In this document: one piece after another, positions 52,116 to 62,059 of the stretch
Numbering within the stretch: position 1 is the stretch's first letter
How the letters are laid out: each line of letters starts with the position of its first letter
Assembly (NCBI GenBank): GCA_002840245.1
Contig: PHAA01000009.1
Coordinates: 1-64,000 of the forward strand
Length of the DNA stretch: 64,000 bases
Reading direction: 5' to 3'
From: Firmicutes bacterium HGW-Firmicutes-15
GTDB taxonomy: Bacteria > Bacillota > Syntrophomonadia > Syntrophomonadales > Syntrophomonadaceae
The notes under the pieces: model-generated
The model's database searches: none
The model's input: only the letters and a program-made list of their open reading frames with translations
Told to the model about the DNA's origin: nothing
Position numbers and translations under genes: made by a program

Positions 52116-52958
52116 TTAAGCCTGTCCTAATTCTATCCTACCTGAAAACACCTCGGTGGCCGGGCCTGTCATGTAAATATGATTATCCTGCTCTTTCCAT
52201 TCAATAAATAAATCTCCCCCAAGCAAGTGAATAGTTGCTGCTCGGCCTGTATGACCATTAAGAACGGCGGCCACCAGGGTAGCACAAGCTCCCGTTCCAC
52301 AAGCCAGGGTTATCCCTGCTCCCCTTTCCCAGACCCTCATAATCATCTCATCCCGATCTATTACCTGGACGAATTCAACATTGGTTTTGGCAGGAAATAG
52401 CTGATGCGTTTCCAGTGCCGGACCCCATAGCGCAACAGGTGTTTTATCGATATCAGTTACAAATATAACACAGTGGGGATTACCCATAGATACCCCCGTC
52501 AATTCAAATTCTCCATTTACTGTACTGGCCTTAACCTTAACATTAGCTCCAACTCCAAGCATGGGAATTAAAGCCCTGCTTAAAATCGGCTCCCCCATAT
52601 CCACTGTTATAGATACAACCTGTCCATCCATGACTTTGACTTCCGGATATATTGGCCCAGCCAAGGTCCTCACTGAAACACTGGTTTTATCCACCAAATG
52701 GTGTTCATAAACATAACGAGCCACACAGCGAATACCATTTCCGCACATTTCCGGCTCTGAACCGTCAGAATTGAAGATGCGCATAAACACGTCCATTTCT
52801 AAATCTCGCCCTATCGCTATTAAACCATCAGCACCAACCCCAAAATTGCGGTCACAAACAGCTTTCGCGTGCGGCTGCAAGGCATCAGCATCTTCCCACG
52901 AGCTCACCTCAACGATGACAAAATCATTACCTAGACCATGCATTTTTACAAAATTCAT
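52116..52958 (-). CDS. dapF: diaminopimelate epimerase
   Basis: [47 protein letters not shown]. Confidence 0.96.
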   Translation of the reverse strand: MNFVKMHGLGNDFVIVEVSSWEDADALQPHAKAVCDRNFGVGADGLIAIGRDLEMDVFMRIFNSDGSEPEMCGNGIRCVARYVYEHHLVDKTSVSVRTLAGPIYPEVKVMDGQVVSITVDMGEPILSRALIPMLGVGANVKVKASTVNGEFELTGVSMGNPHCVIFVTDIDKTPVALWGPALETHQLFPAKTNVEFVQVIDRDEMIMRVWERGAGITLACGTGACATLVAAVLNGHTGRAATIHLLGGDLFIEWKEQDNHIYMTGPATEVFSGRIELGQA

Positions 52959-53000
52959 CTCTATCCTCCCTGATATAAAGGTTACTCTTAAATATTTTTA

Positions 53001-55709
53001 TCAACCTATTTTAACATAATTATAACGGTAAGCAAAAAGCTCTCGGCAGGTATACAATATATATCTCCAGATAAGTTTGAATCCTGAGAATAAAATAATA
53101 ACCAGCCATTCCCACCAGGAAAGAGCTACAGTTTTAAATACCTCTTGTAAGAATGGAATATATATGGCTGATAGCTGCATAACTACAGAGCATAGAACTG
53201 CAGCTACTAAAAATTTATTTTTAAAGAAACCGAGCTCAAACGGCGAATACTGCTCAGAGCGACATTCAAAGACATAAAAAAGCTGGGCAAAAACCAGGGT
53301 AGTAAAAGCCATGGTCCGAGCCAGGGGTAATGCGTCAACTCCATTCATTCTGGACCAAAAAGAGCCGATTAGAAAAGCGGTAATAGTTATTGCTGCGATA
53401 TAGGTTCCCCTGCTAAAAATAATCCAACCCAACCCTCGCGCAAAAATACTTTCATCTTTAGGTCGTGGCTTCCGATTCATAATACCTGGTTCAGGTGGCT
53501 CTACTCCTAATGCCATCGCGGGCAGACCATCGGTAACCAAGTTTACCCAGAGAAGTTGTATAGGCAGCATGGGCAAAGGAAGGCCCATGAGAGAAGATAC
53601 CAACATGACTAGAACTTCACCGATATTGCAGCCCAGCAGATATCTAATAAACTTCCTGATGTTGTCATATATAGCTCTGCCTTCGTATATTGCCTGCACG
53701 ATTGTGGAAAAATCATCATCGGTAAGAATCATAGAAGAAGCTTCTTTACTTACCTGGGTACCACTTATGCCCATGGCTATACCAATATCGGCCGCCTTAA
53801 TGGCCGGTGCATCGTTAACCCCATCACCAGTCATAGCAACTACCTGATTCCTGTTTTTAAGAACCGTTACGATACGGTTTTTGTGTTGAGGAGATACCCT
53901 GGCAAAAACCCGATCCTGCATAGCTCTTTTATATAAAACTTCGTCATTTAAACCATCAATTTCTTGGCCATTTACTACTGAGGAACCTTTACTAATACCT
54001 ATTTCACGGGCGATTGCAGCAGCAGTTAGAGGATGATCGCCGGTTATCATAATAGGTGTTATTCCCGCACTAAGGCATTTTTCAACTGAAGTTGCTGACC
54101 CAGGCCGAGGCGGGTCAATCATTCCACACACCCCTACCAAAATCAAGTCAGATTCCAAGGCATTTTCCACCTGATGCTCCCATCTCTCATTATTCAGACT
54201 TTTACATGCAAAGCCCAGTATACGCATGGCATTTGAAGCCCATTTTTCTTGCATTTGCAGAAAATAGCGCTGGTCATCAGCACAAATTCGCATTATTTTT
54301 TGGTCCTTCATTATATAAGAGCAAGAGTTAATGATCACGTCTAGTGCACCCTTTACCATCAGAAAAGGTCCGTCTTCTTCTACTACCACACTCATTTTTT
54401 TACGTTCGGAATCAAATGGAATTTCTCTTAACAAGCTTTTCTTTTGGATATTTTTGGCTTTATAGGCCATGGCGAGTAATGCTGCTTCCGTGGGATCACC
54501 TTGGATTTCATATCGACCGTTGACTTCGCTCAGGTTAGAATTATTGCAATTTACCGCAATATCCAACAAGGTTCTGATCGTTTTGTCCTGAAGCGGATGG
54601 ATCTCATTTTGCTGAGAAATAAACCTACCGACCGGTTCATAACCGTCGCCTTCTATTTCAATCAACTTATCACGGGTGGCTAATTTTTTCACTGTCATTT
54701 GGTTACGGGTTAGGGTTCCAGTTTTATCAGAGCATATTACTGTAGTGCACCCCAGGGTTTCTACTGCGGGCAGCTTTCTTACGATAGCATTTCTTTTGGA
54801 CATTCTCTGCACACCTAGGGCTAAAACCACTGTTACTATAGCGGGCAATCCCTCGGGTATGGCAGCAACCGCCAGACTGATTCCAGCCATAAACATCGTC
54901 ATGACATCTTCACCCCGTAAAATACCAAGTACTGCAACGACTGTACAAACCAGAACACATATTATAATCAGAACTTTACCCAGTTGATCTAGTTTCATCT
55001 GTAATGGCGTCATTTCTTTTTCAGTATCTCTCATCATTCCGGCAATCTCACCCATAATGGTTTGCATTCCAGTACCCACCACAACCCCCAAGCCCCTCCC
55101 CCTGCTGATGGCGGTACCCATGAAAACCATGTTATCCCGCTCACCTAATAAGCAATCAGGATTGCAGATATGGGCAGCGTTTTTTTCTACCGGTACAGAT
55201 TCACCGGTTAGGGCTGATTCATCTACCTGAAGTCCGAAGGATTGCAGCAACCGGACATCGGCAGGCACCTTGTCTCCCGTATCCAAAAACACTATATCCC
55301 CTGGCACTAATTCTGATGCTGCGATTTTCAGCCTTTTTCCCCCTCTAAGAACCATGGCAAAAGGCGAGGCCATTTTTTTTATTTCTTCCAAAGATCGTTC
55401 AGCTTTATATTCCTGGATAAAACCCAAAATGGCGTTTATTACTACTATAGTCATTATAGTAATCGCATCTACCATAGCTCCAATTACACCGGATACTACG
55501 GTTGCACCCAGAAGTACTAGAACCATGGTGTCAGTGAATTGATCCAACAGAATTCTATAGGGTTTTATTGAAGGTTCTGCTTCCAGAACGTTGCTGGAAT
55601 GAAGCTGGCGATGTACGACTTCCTTTATACTAAGACCTTGTTTCATATCGCTATCTACGGCTGCCAGAGTATCATTAATATTTTTATGCCACCATAAATT
55701 TTCTGCCAT
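53001..55709 (-). CDS. calcium-type P-type ATPase
   Basis: ICSDKTGTLTRNQMTV, MITGDHPLTA, AMTGDGVNDAPAIKAADIGIAMG, AIPEGLPAIVT. Confidence 0.95.
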   Translation of the reverse strand: MAENLWWHKNINDTLAAVDSDMKQGLSIKEVVHRQLHSSNVLEAEPSIKPYRILLDQFTDTMVLVLLGATVVSGVIGAMVDAITIMTIVVINAILGFIQEYKAERSLEEIKKMASPFAMVLRGGKRLKIAASELVPGDIVFLDTGDKVPADVRLLQSFGLQVDESALTGESVPVEKNAAHICNPDCLLGERDNMVFMGTAISRGRGLGVVVGTGMQTIMGEIAGMMRDTEKEMTPLQMKLDQLGKVLIIICVLVCTVVAVLGILRGEDVMTMFMAGISLAVAAIPEGLPAIVTVVLALGVQRMSKRNAIVRKLPAVETLGCTTVICSDKTGTLTRNQMTVKKLATRDKLIEIEGDGYEPVGRFISQQNEIHPLQDKTIRTLLDIAVNCNNSNLSEVNGRYEIQGDPTEAALLAMAYKAKNIQKKSLLREIPFDSERKKMSVVVEEDGPFLMVKGALDVIINSCSYIMKDQKIMRICADDQRYFLQMQEKWASNAMRILGFACKSLNNERWEHQVENALESDLILVGVCGMIDPPRPGSATSVEKCLSAGITPIMITGDHPLTAAAIAREIGISKGSSVVNGQEIDGLNDEVLYKRAMQDRVFARVSPQHKNRIVTVLKNRNQVVAMTGDGVNDAPAIKAADIGIAMGISGTQVSKEASSMILTDDDFSTIVQAIYEGRAIYDNIRKFIRYLLGCNIGEVLVMLVSSLMGLPLPMLPIQLLWVNLVTDGLPAMALGVEPPEPGIMNRKPRPKDESIFARGLGWIIFSRGTYIAAITITAFLIGSFWSRMNGVDALPLARTMAFTTLVFAQLFYVFECRSEQYSPFELGFFKNKFLVAAVLCSVVMQLSAIYIPFLQEVFKTVALSWWEWLVIILFSGFKLIWRYILYTCRELFAYRYNYVKIG

Positions 55710-55850
55710 TCTTACGCCTCCGTTAAACCTTTTTCACAAATTCTTATTCATAAAAGGCTTACAAAAGACCAGAGGACAGGCCAAAAGCCCATCCTCTTAA
55801 GATTGTTAACTATTTCCTTTGTATGATTGCAACTCTAAAAACAAATGATC

Positions 55851-56483
55851 TTATGACTTTGCAATTATTCTACCCAGGTTTTGTACTTCTTCTTCATTTA
55901 ATGACGTCTCTTCAACTGTGGACAGAAATACCATATCTTTATATTCATAGGGTTGGCCAGTCTGAAGAGCTTCGAATCCTCCGCATGATTTAAGGACGTA
56001 GTCCCTAACCTTTTTTCCAAATAAAACAACATAACTTGGCTTTAAAATATCCATTTCCTCCAATAAGTAGGTCAAGCAGTTAATAATAACTTCACCAGAA
56101 GGTTTGATTGGAATCCCATCACAAATATCTCTGCTCAGCTTACAGATGTTATCACGACCTAGCATTTTGCCTGGAATAATACAGCTGTAACTCTGCCGAT
56201 TAGAGCATGCCTTAGGGTGACATCGAACCATAAACGTATGATAAACTCTCTCAATATTAAATTCCTGTTTGATCTTATTTCTTAATTCAATAAGCCAATT
56301 AGTATCGCGGGTGAAAGAATTTTCACACTCAAATACCAGGAAAACCTGAGGCTCTAGATCACCCTTGCCCCGCGATGGCCTGCTAGTACACATTGTCAAA
56401 GATAGGCATCTAGAGCATTGTCCAACCCGGTCTTCCAATCTAATAATTGACTTTATATTCTGGTCCCTGCTGCTTTCATCCAT
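55851..56483 (-). CDS. uracil-DNA glycosylase superfamily-like protein (tentative)
   Basis: N-terminal CSRCLSLTMCTSRP, central HTFMVRCHPKACSNRQ, LKPSYVVLFGKKV. Confidence 0.5.
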   Translation of the reverse strand: MDESSRDQNIKSIIRLEDRVGQCSRCLSLTMCTSRPSRGKGDLEPQVFLVFECENSFTRDTNWLIELRNKIKQEFNIERVYHTFMVRCHPKACSNRQSYSCIIPGKMLGRDNICKLSRDICDGIPIKPSGEVIINCLTYLLEEMDILKPSYVVLFGKKVRDYVLKSCGGFEALQTGQPYEYKDMVFLSTVEETSLNEEEVQNLGRIIAKS

Positions 56484-56645
56484 AAAAAATCCTCCGATTT
56501 ATTATCGCTAAAACTAATAATGCAATTTTCTATGTAATAGCTTGCTAAATGTAAATTTTTACTTTTAATGTAGTATTCGACAGGTATTGGTTTGATTCCT
56601 CTTTATATCATGTATTATCTTTCTTTTCAACCATTATTACAAAAA

Positions 56646-56667
56646 ATTACCGCCCAATGGCGGTAAT
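56646..56667 (-). terminator. hairpin ATTACCGCC-caat-GGCGGTAAT
   Basis: Perfect 9-bp stem. Confidence 0.6.
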
Positions 56668-56734
56668 TACAATAACAATATTTAATCAAGTAAGAAGGCT
56701 ATTCAAACGAAGTCATTGAAAAAATTAATAATCA

Positions 56735-57118
56735 TCAATTAATCTTATACAAATACTCACGAGTTCTAGTACTTATACCCCAGGTAGCATCAGTCAACCT
56801 GGTAGAAATATAACTTCGGATGTTATCATCCATTTCCGGGTTCTCCAGATCAAAAAAGATATAGAAAGCCCTTAAAATATCGTTCATATTCATTAATAGT
56901 CTTTCTGGCGGGGCCATCTTAAGTAGACTGTCCTTTTTTCCATAGAAAAAGACCATTCTCCTCAATACCCACATTATTTCAACATTGCTAAATAATCTTT
57001 TATCCATAATTTCAGTAAGTAGATTATCAGGGCCAATAACTGATTCACGTGTTTCAAGATCTTTCCATTCGCTGGTTTCTGTTATTGTCATGGGAAGACC
57101 CAATATGTTTTTTTCCAC
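56735..57118 (-). CDS. hypothetical protein
   Basis: 127-aa ORF in operon orientation; family not recognised. Confidence 0.55.
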   Translation of the reverse strand: MEKNILGLPMTITETSEWKDLETRESVIGPDNLLTEIMDKRLFSNVEIMWVLRRMVFFYGKKDSLLKMAPPERLLMNMNDILRAFYIFFDLENPEMDDNIRSYISTRLTDATWGISTRTREYLYKIN

Positions 57119-57132
57119 TTATAAACCTCCTG

Positions 57133-57960
57133 CTATCTGATAACTCTTTTTGCTCCTACATATGTGTTTGCATAATAACCATTAGTCAATGAAGAATAAA
57201 TAACTCCTCCGCTATGTGGAGAACTGGAATGAATGAAACTACTGTCACCGCTATATATCCCTACATGATCGATTCCCGAACCAGAACAAGCAAAAAATAC
57301 TAAATCTCCTGGGAGAAGGTCACCTTGGGCAACAGTTACACCATATCCGTATTGAGATGCAGCCGTTCTGGGCAAATCTACTTGGAATTGACCAAGCACA
57401 TATTTAGCAAAACCAGAGCAGTCAAAGCCTCCAGGGCCAGAACCGCCATATCTATAAGGTGTTCCTAAGTATTGGGCTGCTTTTTCCACAACCCTTGAGC
57501 CACTGACATTCCCACCTGCTCTAGATACAGGTGGATTGTAAACAACTGTACCGTTAACCTTCAAGACATCTCCAACATTCAGTGCATCGCTAGTCAAACC
57601 ATTTAATGCCCTGATGTTCTGTACGCTGGTTCCAAATTTGCGTGAAATGTCCCAGAGGTTATCTCCAGATACTACTGTATATGTCGAAGAATCCCCGGTT
57701 GGCGCTTGTACCACCTCAGGAGCTGAATATCCGCCCAGATTTAGTATCTGACCTATACTAAGATTATCGGAATGAAGTCCATTTATCTGTTTAATTGTAT
57801 CAACACTAACTCCGGTGGAATTTGATATGTTCCACAAACAATCCCCGGATTGTACAACATAGGAGGATTGACTGGCCAAACTCGTCCCAGAAAACATCAA
57901 CATAAAAGCCATTAAAAACCACACAAAACTAATTCTTCGCATTCTACCCCTGCCCCTCAT
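57133..57960 (-). CDS. secreted LysM (x2) NlpC/P60 endopeptidase
   Basis: Signal peptide, SYVVQSGDCLWNISN and TYTVVSGDNLWDISRKFG LysM modules, FDCSGFAKYVLGQF, DHVGIYSGDSSFIHSS. Confidence 0.94.
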   Translation of the reverse strand: MRGRGRMRRISFVWFLMAFMLMFSGTSLASQSSYVVQSGDCLWNISNSTGVSVDTIKQINGLHSDNLSIGQILNLGGYSAPEVVQAPTGDSSTYTVVSGDNLWDISRKFGTSVQNIRALNGLTSDALNVGDVLKVNGTVVYNPPVSRAGGNVSGSRVVEKAAQYLGTPYRYGGSGPGGFDCSGFAKYVLGQFQVDLPRTAASQYGYGVTVAQGDLLPGDLVFFACSGSGIDHVGIYSGDSSFIHSSSPHSGGVIYSSLTNGYYANTYVGAKRVIR

Positions 57961-58029
57961 AAAAATCCAGCAATAATTTGATAGTATTTTGCTAAGTTCT
58001 ACAAGAGTAGGGTGAATTCCTGCTAAAAA

Positions 58030-58884
58030 CTAAATTTTATCTATTTTATTTTGATTTTTATATGCATAATATGCTCGAATCTTCTCCATCATATCCGTAT
58101 TGATGCCAGCAAAACCTAGTCGATTACGGCTCTCACTGCTTCCCCCGCCATGAAAATCTGATCCCCCAGTTATTAATAAACAGTGCTGCCTGGCTAGGCG
58201 GGTAAATTCCATTATTTGATCACTATTGTGTTCGGGATAAAATATTTCTAAACCCTCTACACCCATGCTAATAATCTTGCCTATTTTTCCGGAATCCTTA
58301 ATCAATCCTGGATGCGCCAAAATGCTGATTCCCCCGGCTTGTTTAACCAACTCTATAGCCTCTGCAGGTAAAAATTTATAGCGCGGTATGTAGCCTGGCT
58401 TGCCCCGGTCAATATATTTCCGGAACGCCTCCTCCTCTGATAACACATACCCTGCCTGCTGCAGAGCTCTGGCAATATGGGGCCTGCCAATGAGATCACC
58501 CTGAGCAAGTTTTTTTACGTTTTCAAAACTTATACTCAATCCAATTTCCTTCAGTTTATCAATCATCTTCTCCGCTCTTTGGTATCTCTGAGTACGAATT
58601 TCCATTAACCTATTAATAAGATGTTCATCATGATAATCAATAAAATAGCCCAGAATATGTACTTCATCATCACCAAAATCAGTGTTGAGTTCGATTCCAG
58701 GAATAAAATCGATATTTTTACCATGTGCCTGAATAAATTGTAGGGCAGGTTCCAGTCCATCCACGGTATCATGGTCAGTTATGGCTATACCCGCCAGACC
58801 TATTTGGGCAGCCTTTGTAATCACCTGTTCCGGTGTCTCTACCCCATCTGAAGCTGTGGTATGAACGTGCAAGTCGTATAGCAT
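58030..58884 (-). CDS. PHP-domain phosphoesterase (RNase AM/TrpH-like)
   Basis: DLHVHTTASDGVETPEQV, GIAITDHDTVDGL, ILAHPG, GGSDFHGG. Confidence 0.92.
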   Translation of the reverse strand: MLYDLHVHTTASDGVETPEQVITKAAQIGLAGIAITDHDTVDGLEPALQFIQAHGKNIDFIPGIELNTDFGDDEVHILGYFIDYHDEHLINRLMEIRTQRYQRAEKMIDKLKEIGLSISFENVKKLAQGDLIGRPHIARALQQAGYVLSEEEAFRKYIDRGKPGYIPRYKFLPAEAIELVKQAGGISILAHPGLIKDSGKIGKIISMGVEGLEIFYPEHNSDQIMEFTRLARQHCLLITGGSDFHGGGSSESRNRLGFAGINTDMMEKIRAYYAYKNQNKIDKI

Positions 58885-58938
58885 TTAATTCCCTGCTTTC
58901 CAAATAAACTATTTATAACATAATAACTCAAGGTTCGT

Positions 58939-59352
58939 ATTTGACGGATTATGGCAACAGCAAATATACTGATACAATTCCCCAATGAACGATATTTTGC
59001 TGTTGACTGTGATCTGGGGTTAACAGATTTAGTAATTCTGCTTGCTCCCATCTCCGGAGGCTCGTTCTACCAGCTGCTTGCCGGGCGAGCTTCAGGGGCA
59101 CCCTGTCAAATCTCCCATCCGAGGTCGATGACAGGCGAGGAACAGGACGTTCCGAGCCGGGCACCGCCCACGGACGGGCGGTTGGCCGGGTACCCTCAGG
59201 AACTCATCTGGCAAGCAGTTGACAGCCCGAGACTCCGGAGCCTGGAGCTGGCAGAATTGCTGAATTTGTCCACCCAGCTTCCGCTCAACAGCAAATCCCG
59301 TTTCCCTTATACCTTAGTACTTCAGAAGTTTGCTGCGCATAATCAGTCAAAT
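58939..59352. repeat. ~414-bp imperfect palindrome (giant hairpin), centre ~59146
   Basis: Paired segments share one centre: ATTTGAC 58939/GTCAAAT 59346; CAGCAAA 58958/TTTGCTG 59329; TTTGCTGTTGA 58996/TCAACAGCAAA 59285; CAGATTTAGTAATTCTGC 59024/GCAGAATTGCTGAATTTG 59251; GGAAC 59139/GTTCC 59149. Confidence 0.9.
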
Positions 59353-59389
59353 GCGCAATAATCGAATCCATTAGCCTATGTAGCATCAT

Positions 59390-60319
59390 CTATATAACCT
59401 GCCTAATTACCCCCAGAGCATTTTCACTTAGTATCATTTCTATTTCGCGTTGTAAAAATCCTCTCCGAGCCATAATTACAGGAAGCTCAACATATCCTCC
59501 TACCTGCGGGATAACCATATTATCTGCTCCATCAAAATCAGAACCCAATGCAACGTGTTCAACCCCAATCAGGTCAGCAATATACGCTATATGGTCAAGC
59601 ATATCTTCTACACTTGCACTGCCTTCTTTGACAAAGTCTGCTACCTGAGTGACCCCAATCACTCCCCCATGCTCAGCCAAAGCCCGCAGTTGTGTATCAT
59701 CCAAGTTCCTCCAGTGCGGACATAAGGCTCTAGCATTGGCATGGGTAACCAACACTGGTTTAGAATAGTAAGTCAGGGCCTCATAATAAGACTTAGGGGA
59801 AATATGAGCTAGATCCAGCATTATTCCCAAATCACTCATTTCCTCTACTATTTCTTTTCCCTTGCGGGTTAATCCCCCGGCACTTTCTCCTTCTCCTACT
59901 CCATCTGCTAGTAGATTGCGATGGTTCCATGTCAATCCCATGCTTCGCAAACCCAATCTGTAAAGTAATCTTAATATCTCCACATCATTCCCCAAGCATT
60001 CTGCTCCCTCCAAATGCAAAACACAAGCCAGTCTATTGAAATTATCTGATTTTAATAGATCACTGCTATTTTTGAGATGATAAGCATATAAATTCTTGCT
60101 TTCCATTTCCGCTAAGAATTTCTCTATTTGCTTTAAGACCTGCCTTAAAGAAGAATTTCTGTCAGTTGGCATGGTAAAAAGAGCAAAAAACTGCAAGCAA
60201 ACATTTGCTGCTTTTGCTCTTTCCAGATCAAATTGGGCTTCGTTTCTTAGTAGGGAAGCGCCACTTGAGCTTAAATTGGAAATAGTATCACAGTGTAAAT
60301 CCACAATTTTCATTTTCAT
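59390..60319 (-). CDS. membrane dipeptidase (M19)
   Basis: DLHCDTI, GLTWNHRNLLADGVGE, DLAHISPKSYYEAL, PVLVTHANARALCPHWRN, GSDFDG. Confidence 0.94.
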   Translation of the reverse strand: MKMKIVDLHCDTISNLSSSGASLLRNEAQFDLERAKAANVCLQFFALFTMPTDRNSSLRQVLKQIEKFLAEMESKNLYAYHLKNSSDLLKSDNFNRLACVLHLEGAECLGNDVEILRLLYRLGLRSMGLTWNHRNLLADGVGEGESAGGLTRKGKEIVEEMSDLGIMLDLAHISPKSYYEALTYYSKPVLVTHANARALCPHWRNLDDTQLRALAEHGGVIGVTQVADFVKEGSASVEDMLDHIAYIADLIGVEHVALGSDFDGADNMVIPQVGGYVELPVIMARRGFLQREIEMILSENALGVIRQVI

Positions 60320-60407
60320 CCTCCTTAACGCTTCTTACAATAAAATAACCTGCCGTAAAAAGCAGGTTATGAATCAATTTTACTATCATGAAATATCCAG
60401 AAAACAA

Positions 60408-60668
60408 TTACCTGGGTTCAATTATCAATTTAATAGCCGTTCTTTCCTCATTATCAATCATGATATCTGTAAAAGCAGGTATACAAATCAGATCCATACC
60501 ACTGGGAGCTACAAATCCCCTTGCAATTGCTATGGCTTTAATTGACTGGTTAATTGCCCCAGCACCAATTGCCTGAATTTCGGCGGAACCTTTTTCCCTG
60601 AGAACTCCTGCAAGTGCTCCTGCAACAGAATTTGGACTAGACTTCGCTGAAACCTTCAATACTTCCAT
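60408..60668 (-). CDS. spoVS: stage V sporulation protein S
   Basis: MEVLKVSAKSSPNSVAGALAGVLREKGSAEIQAIGAGAINQSIKAIAIARGFVAPSGMDLICIPAF. Confidence 0.97.
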   Translation of the reverse strand: MEVLKVSAKSSPNSVAGALAGVLREKGSAEIQAIGAGAINQSIKAIAIARGFVAPSGMDLICIPAFTDIMIDNEERTAIKLIIEPR

Positions 60669-60813
60669 CAAATAGCCTCCCTCACTACAAAAAATAGTTA
60701 ATAATTAAATATGTAGGTTGCTCTATTGAAGTATATTCTAAATGATTTCAGTAATTCCTTCTTTTTGCAGCGTTTTTTGGATATTTTTTCTTTTTAATAT
60801 TTTTTTTTACATT

Positions 60814-61050
60814 TAGGGACTATCCAGGGATAAATAAGGCAAAATACTCCGCTTATTGTATGTGCTAGACAAGGCTTCAAAGCGTGGTAATAACAGAAAT
60901 GCCCGAAGGATGTGAACACCAGCAACATTAGTTGCAACCTTGAGGGAGCATCAGTAGTACCCGCAACCTTAATCGCGACCATCGGGAGCATCAGTAGTAC
61001 CCGAAGGGTGAAGGGTGAAGGGCGCACGTTTTGATAACGAAGTATGAGCT
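60814..61050 (+). mobile_element. MITE-like element, copy A (carries a nested intergenic repeat)
   Basis: TAGGGACTATCcaGGgATAAAtAAGGCAaAATACTCCG...CTAGACAAGGCtTCAAAGCG...TTTTGATAACGAAGTAT shared with copy B in inverted orientation. Confidence 0.75.
60904..61023 (-). repeat. intergenic repeat family, locus 3 (two cores, nested in MITE-like copy A)
   Basis: GGGAGCATCAGTAGTACCCG at 60944-60963 and 60984-61003 (reverse of CGGGTACTACTGATGCTCCC). Confidence 0.85.
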
Positions 61051-61091
61051 AGGAAAATATCGGAGTAAATTACCTATTTTATAATAATCTT

Positions 61092-61907
61092 TTACTCATC
61101 TAAAACATGTGAATATCTCTGTATCCCTAAGACCTTATTACTATTTTCATCGAGGCTTAGAATAACTCCCTGCAATTGCGCAGGGCCTCCAGCTACCTCA
61201 AAACGAGCAGGACGACCATTCAAAAACTTCTGAATGATAGCCTCTTTTTCCATACCAAGTATGGAGTAAACGGGTCCGGTCATGCCCAGATCTGAAATAT
61301 AGGCTGTTCCCTCCGGCATAATTCTTTCATCCGCGGTCTGGATATGGGTATGAGTACCTAAAACTGCATTAACTTTTCCATCAAAATAGTAGCCAAAAGC
61401 CAGCTTCTCAGAGGTAGCTTCAGCATGAAAATCAACAATTGTGTAGTCAACTTTGTCACGCAAGTCCTGCAGTATATCACTTACAGTTTTAAATGGGCAG
61501 TCCAATGGGGATAAATAGATTCGACCGGAAGCATTAATAACTGCTATCTTCTTATTGAAGCCAGCCGTATACACATGGTAACCCTGGCCAGGACAATCAC
61601 CTGGATAGTTGGCGGGCCTGATAAGCCTGGGTTCATCATCAATAAAGCTAAAAATACTTTTGTTGTCCCATACATGGTTTCCCATGGTGAGAACGTCTAT
61701 TCCGGCAGCCAACAATTCTTCTTTCACTTCTTTGGTTATTCCGCGTCCACCTGCCGCATTTTCAGCATTAGCAATGGTAAAGGAAATTTCGTACTCTCTT
61801 TGTAGTTTGGGAAGCAACTTTTTCACAATATTTCTGCCCGGTTTGCCAACAATATCACCTATAACCATTATGTTCAAAAAATTGTCCCCCAATATAGGGA
61901 CTATCAA
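61092..61907 (-). CDS. ymdB: YmdB family (TIGR00282-type) metallophosphoesterase
   Basis: MVIGDIVGKPGRNIV, GNHVWDNKSI, DFHAEATSEKLAFGYYFDGKVNAVLGTHTHIQTAD; true start probably at MNIMVIGD, just inside the ORF. Confidence 0.95.
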   Translation of the reverse strand: MIVPILGDNFLNIMVIGDIVGKPGRNIVKKLLPKLQREYEISFTIANAENAAGGRGITKEVKEELLAAGIDVLTMGNHVWDNKSIFSFIDDEPRLIRPANYPGDCPGQGYHVYTAGFNKKIAVINASGRIYLSPLDCPFKTVSDILQDLRDKVDYTIVDFHAEATSEKLAFGYYFDGKVNAVLGTHTHIQTADERIMPEGTAYISDLGMTGPVYSILGMEKEAIIQKFLNGRPARFEVAGGPAQLQGVILSLDENSNKVLGIQRYSHVLDE

Positions 61908-62059
61908 AAAATAAACTAGTCATTTATTCCGGTCTTTTTCACCCTATACTTCGTTATCAAAGCTTGAACATACATTCAGTATGACTGCGCTTTGACGCCT
62001 TGTCTAGTGCGAAAAATCCTCGGAGTATTCTGCCTTGTTTATTCCTTGATAGCCCCTTA
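61895..62059 (-). mobile_element. MITE-like element, copy B, 165 bp with ~20-bp terminal inverted repeats
   Basis: TAGGGACTATCAAAAAATAAAC at left end versus reverse complement of right end TAAGGGGCTATCAAGGAATAAAC; internal sequence matches copy A inverted. Confidence 0.8.

Noticed and set aside
58951-59361. 136-aa plus-strand ORF and antisense ORFs 58839-59051 and 58949-59164
   Set aside because: They lie within the giant palindrome; the similar AELLNL peptides on both strands follow from the inverted symmetry, and the GC-rich sequence keeps frames open. No recognisable protein family.
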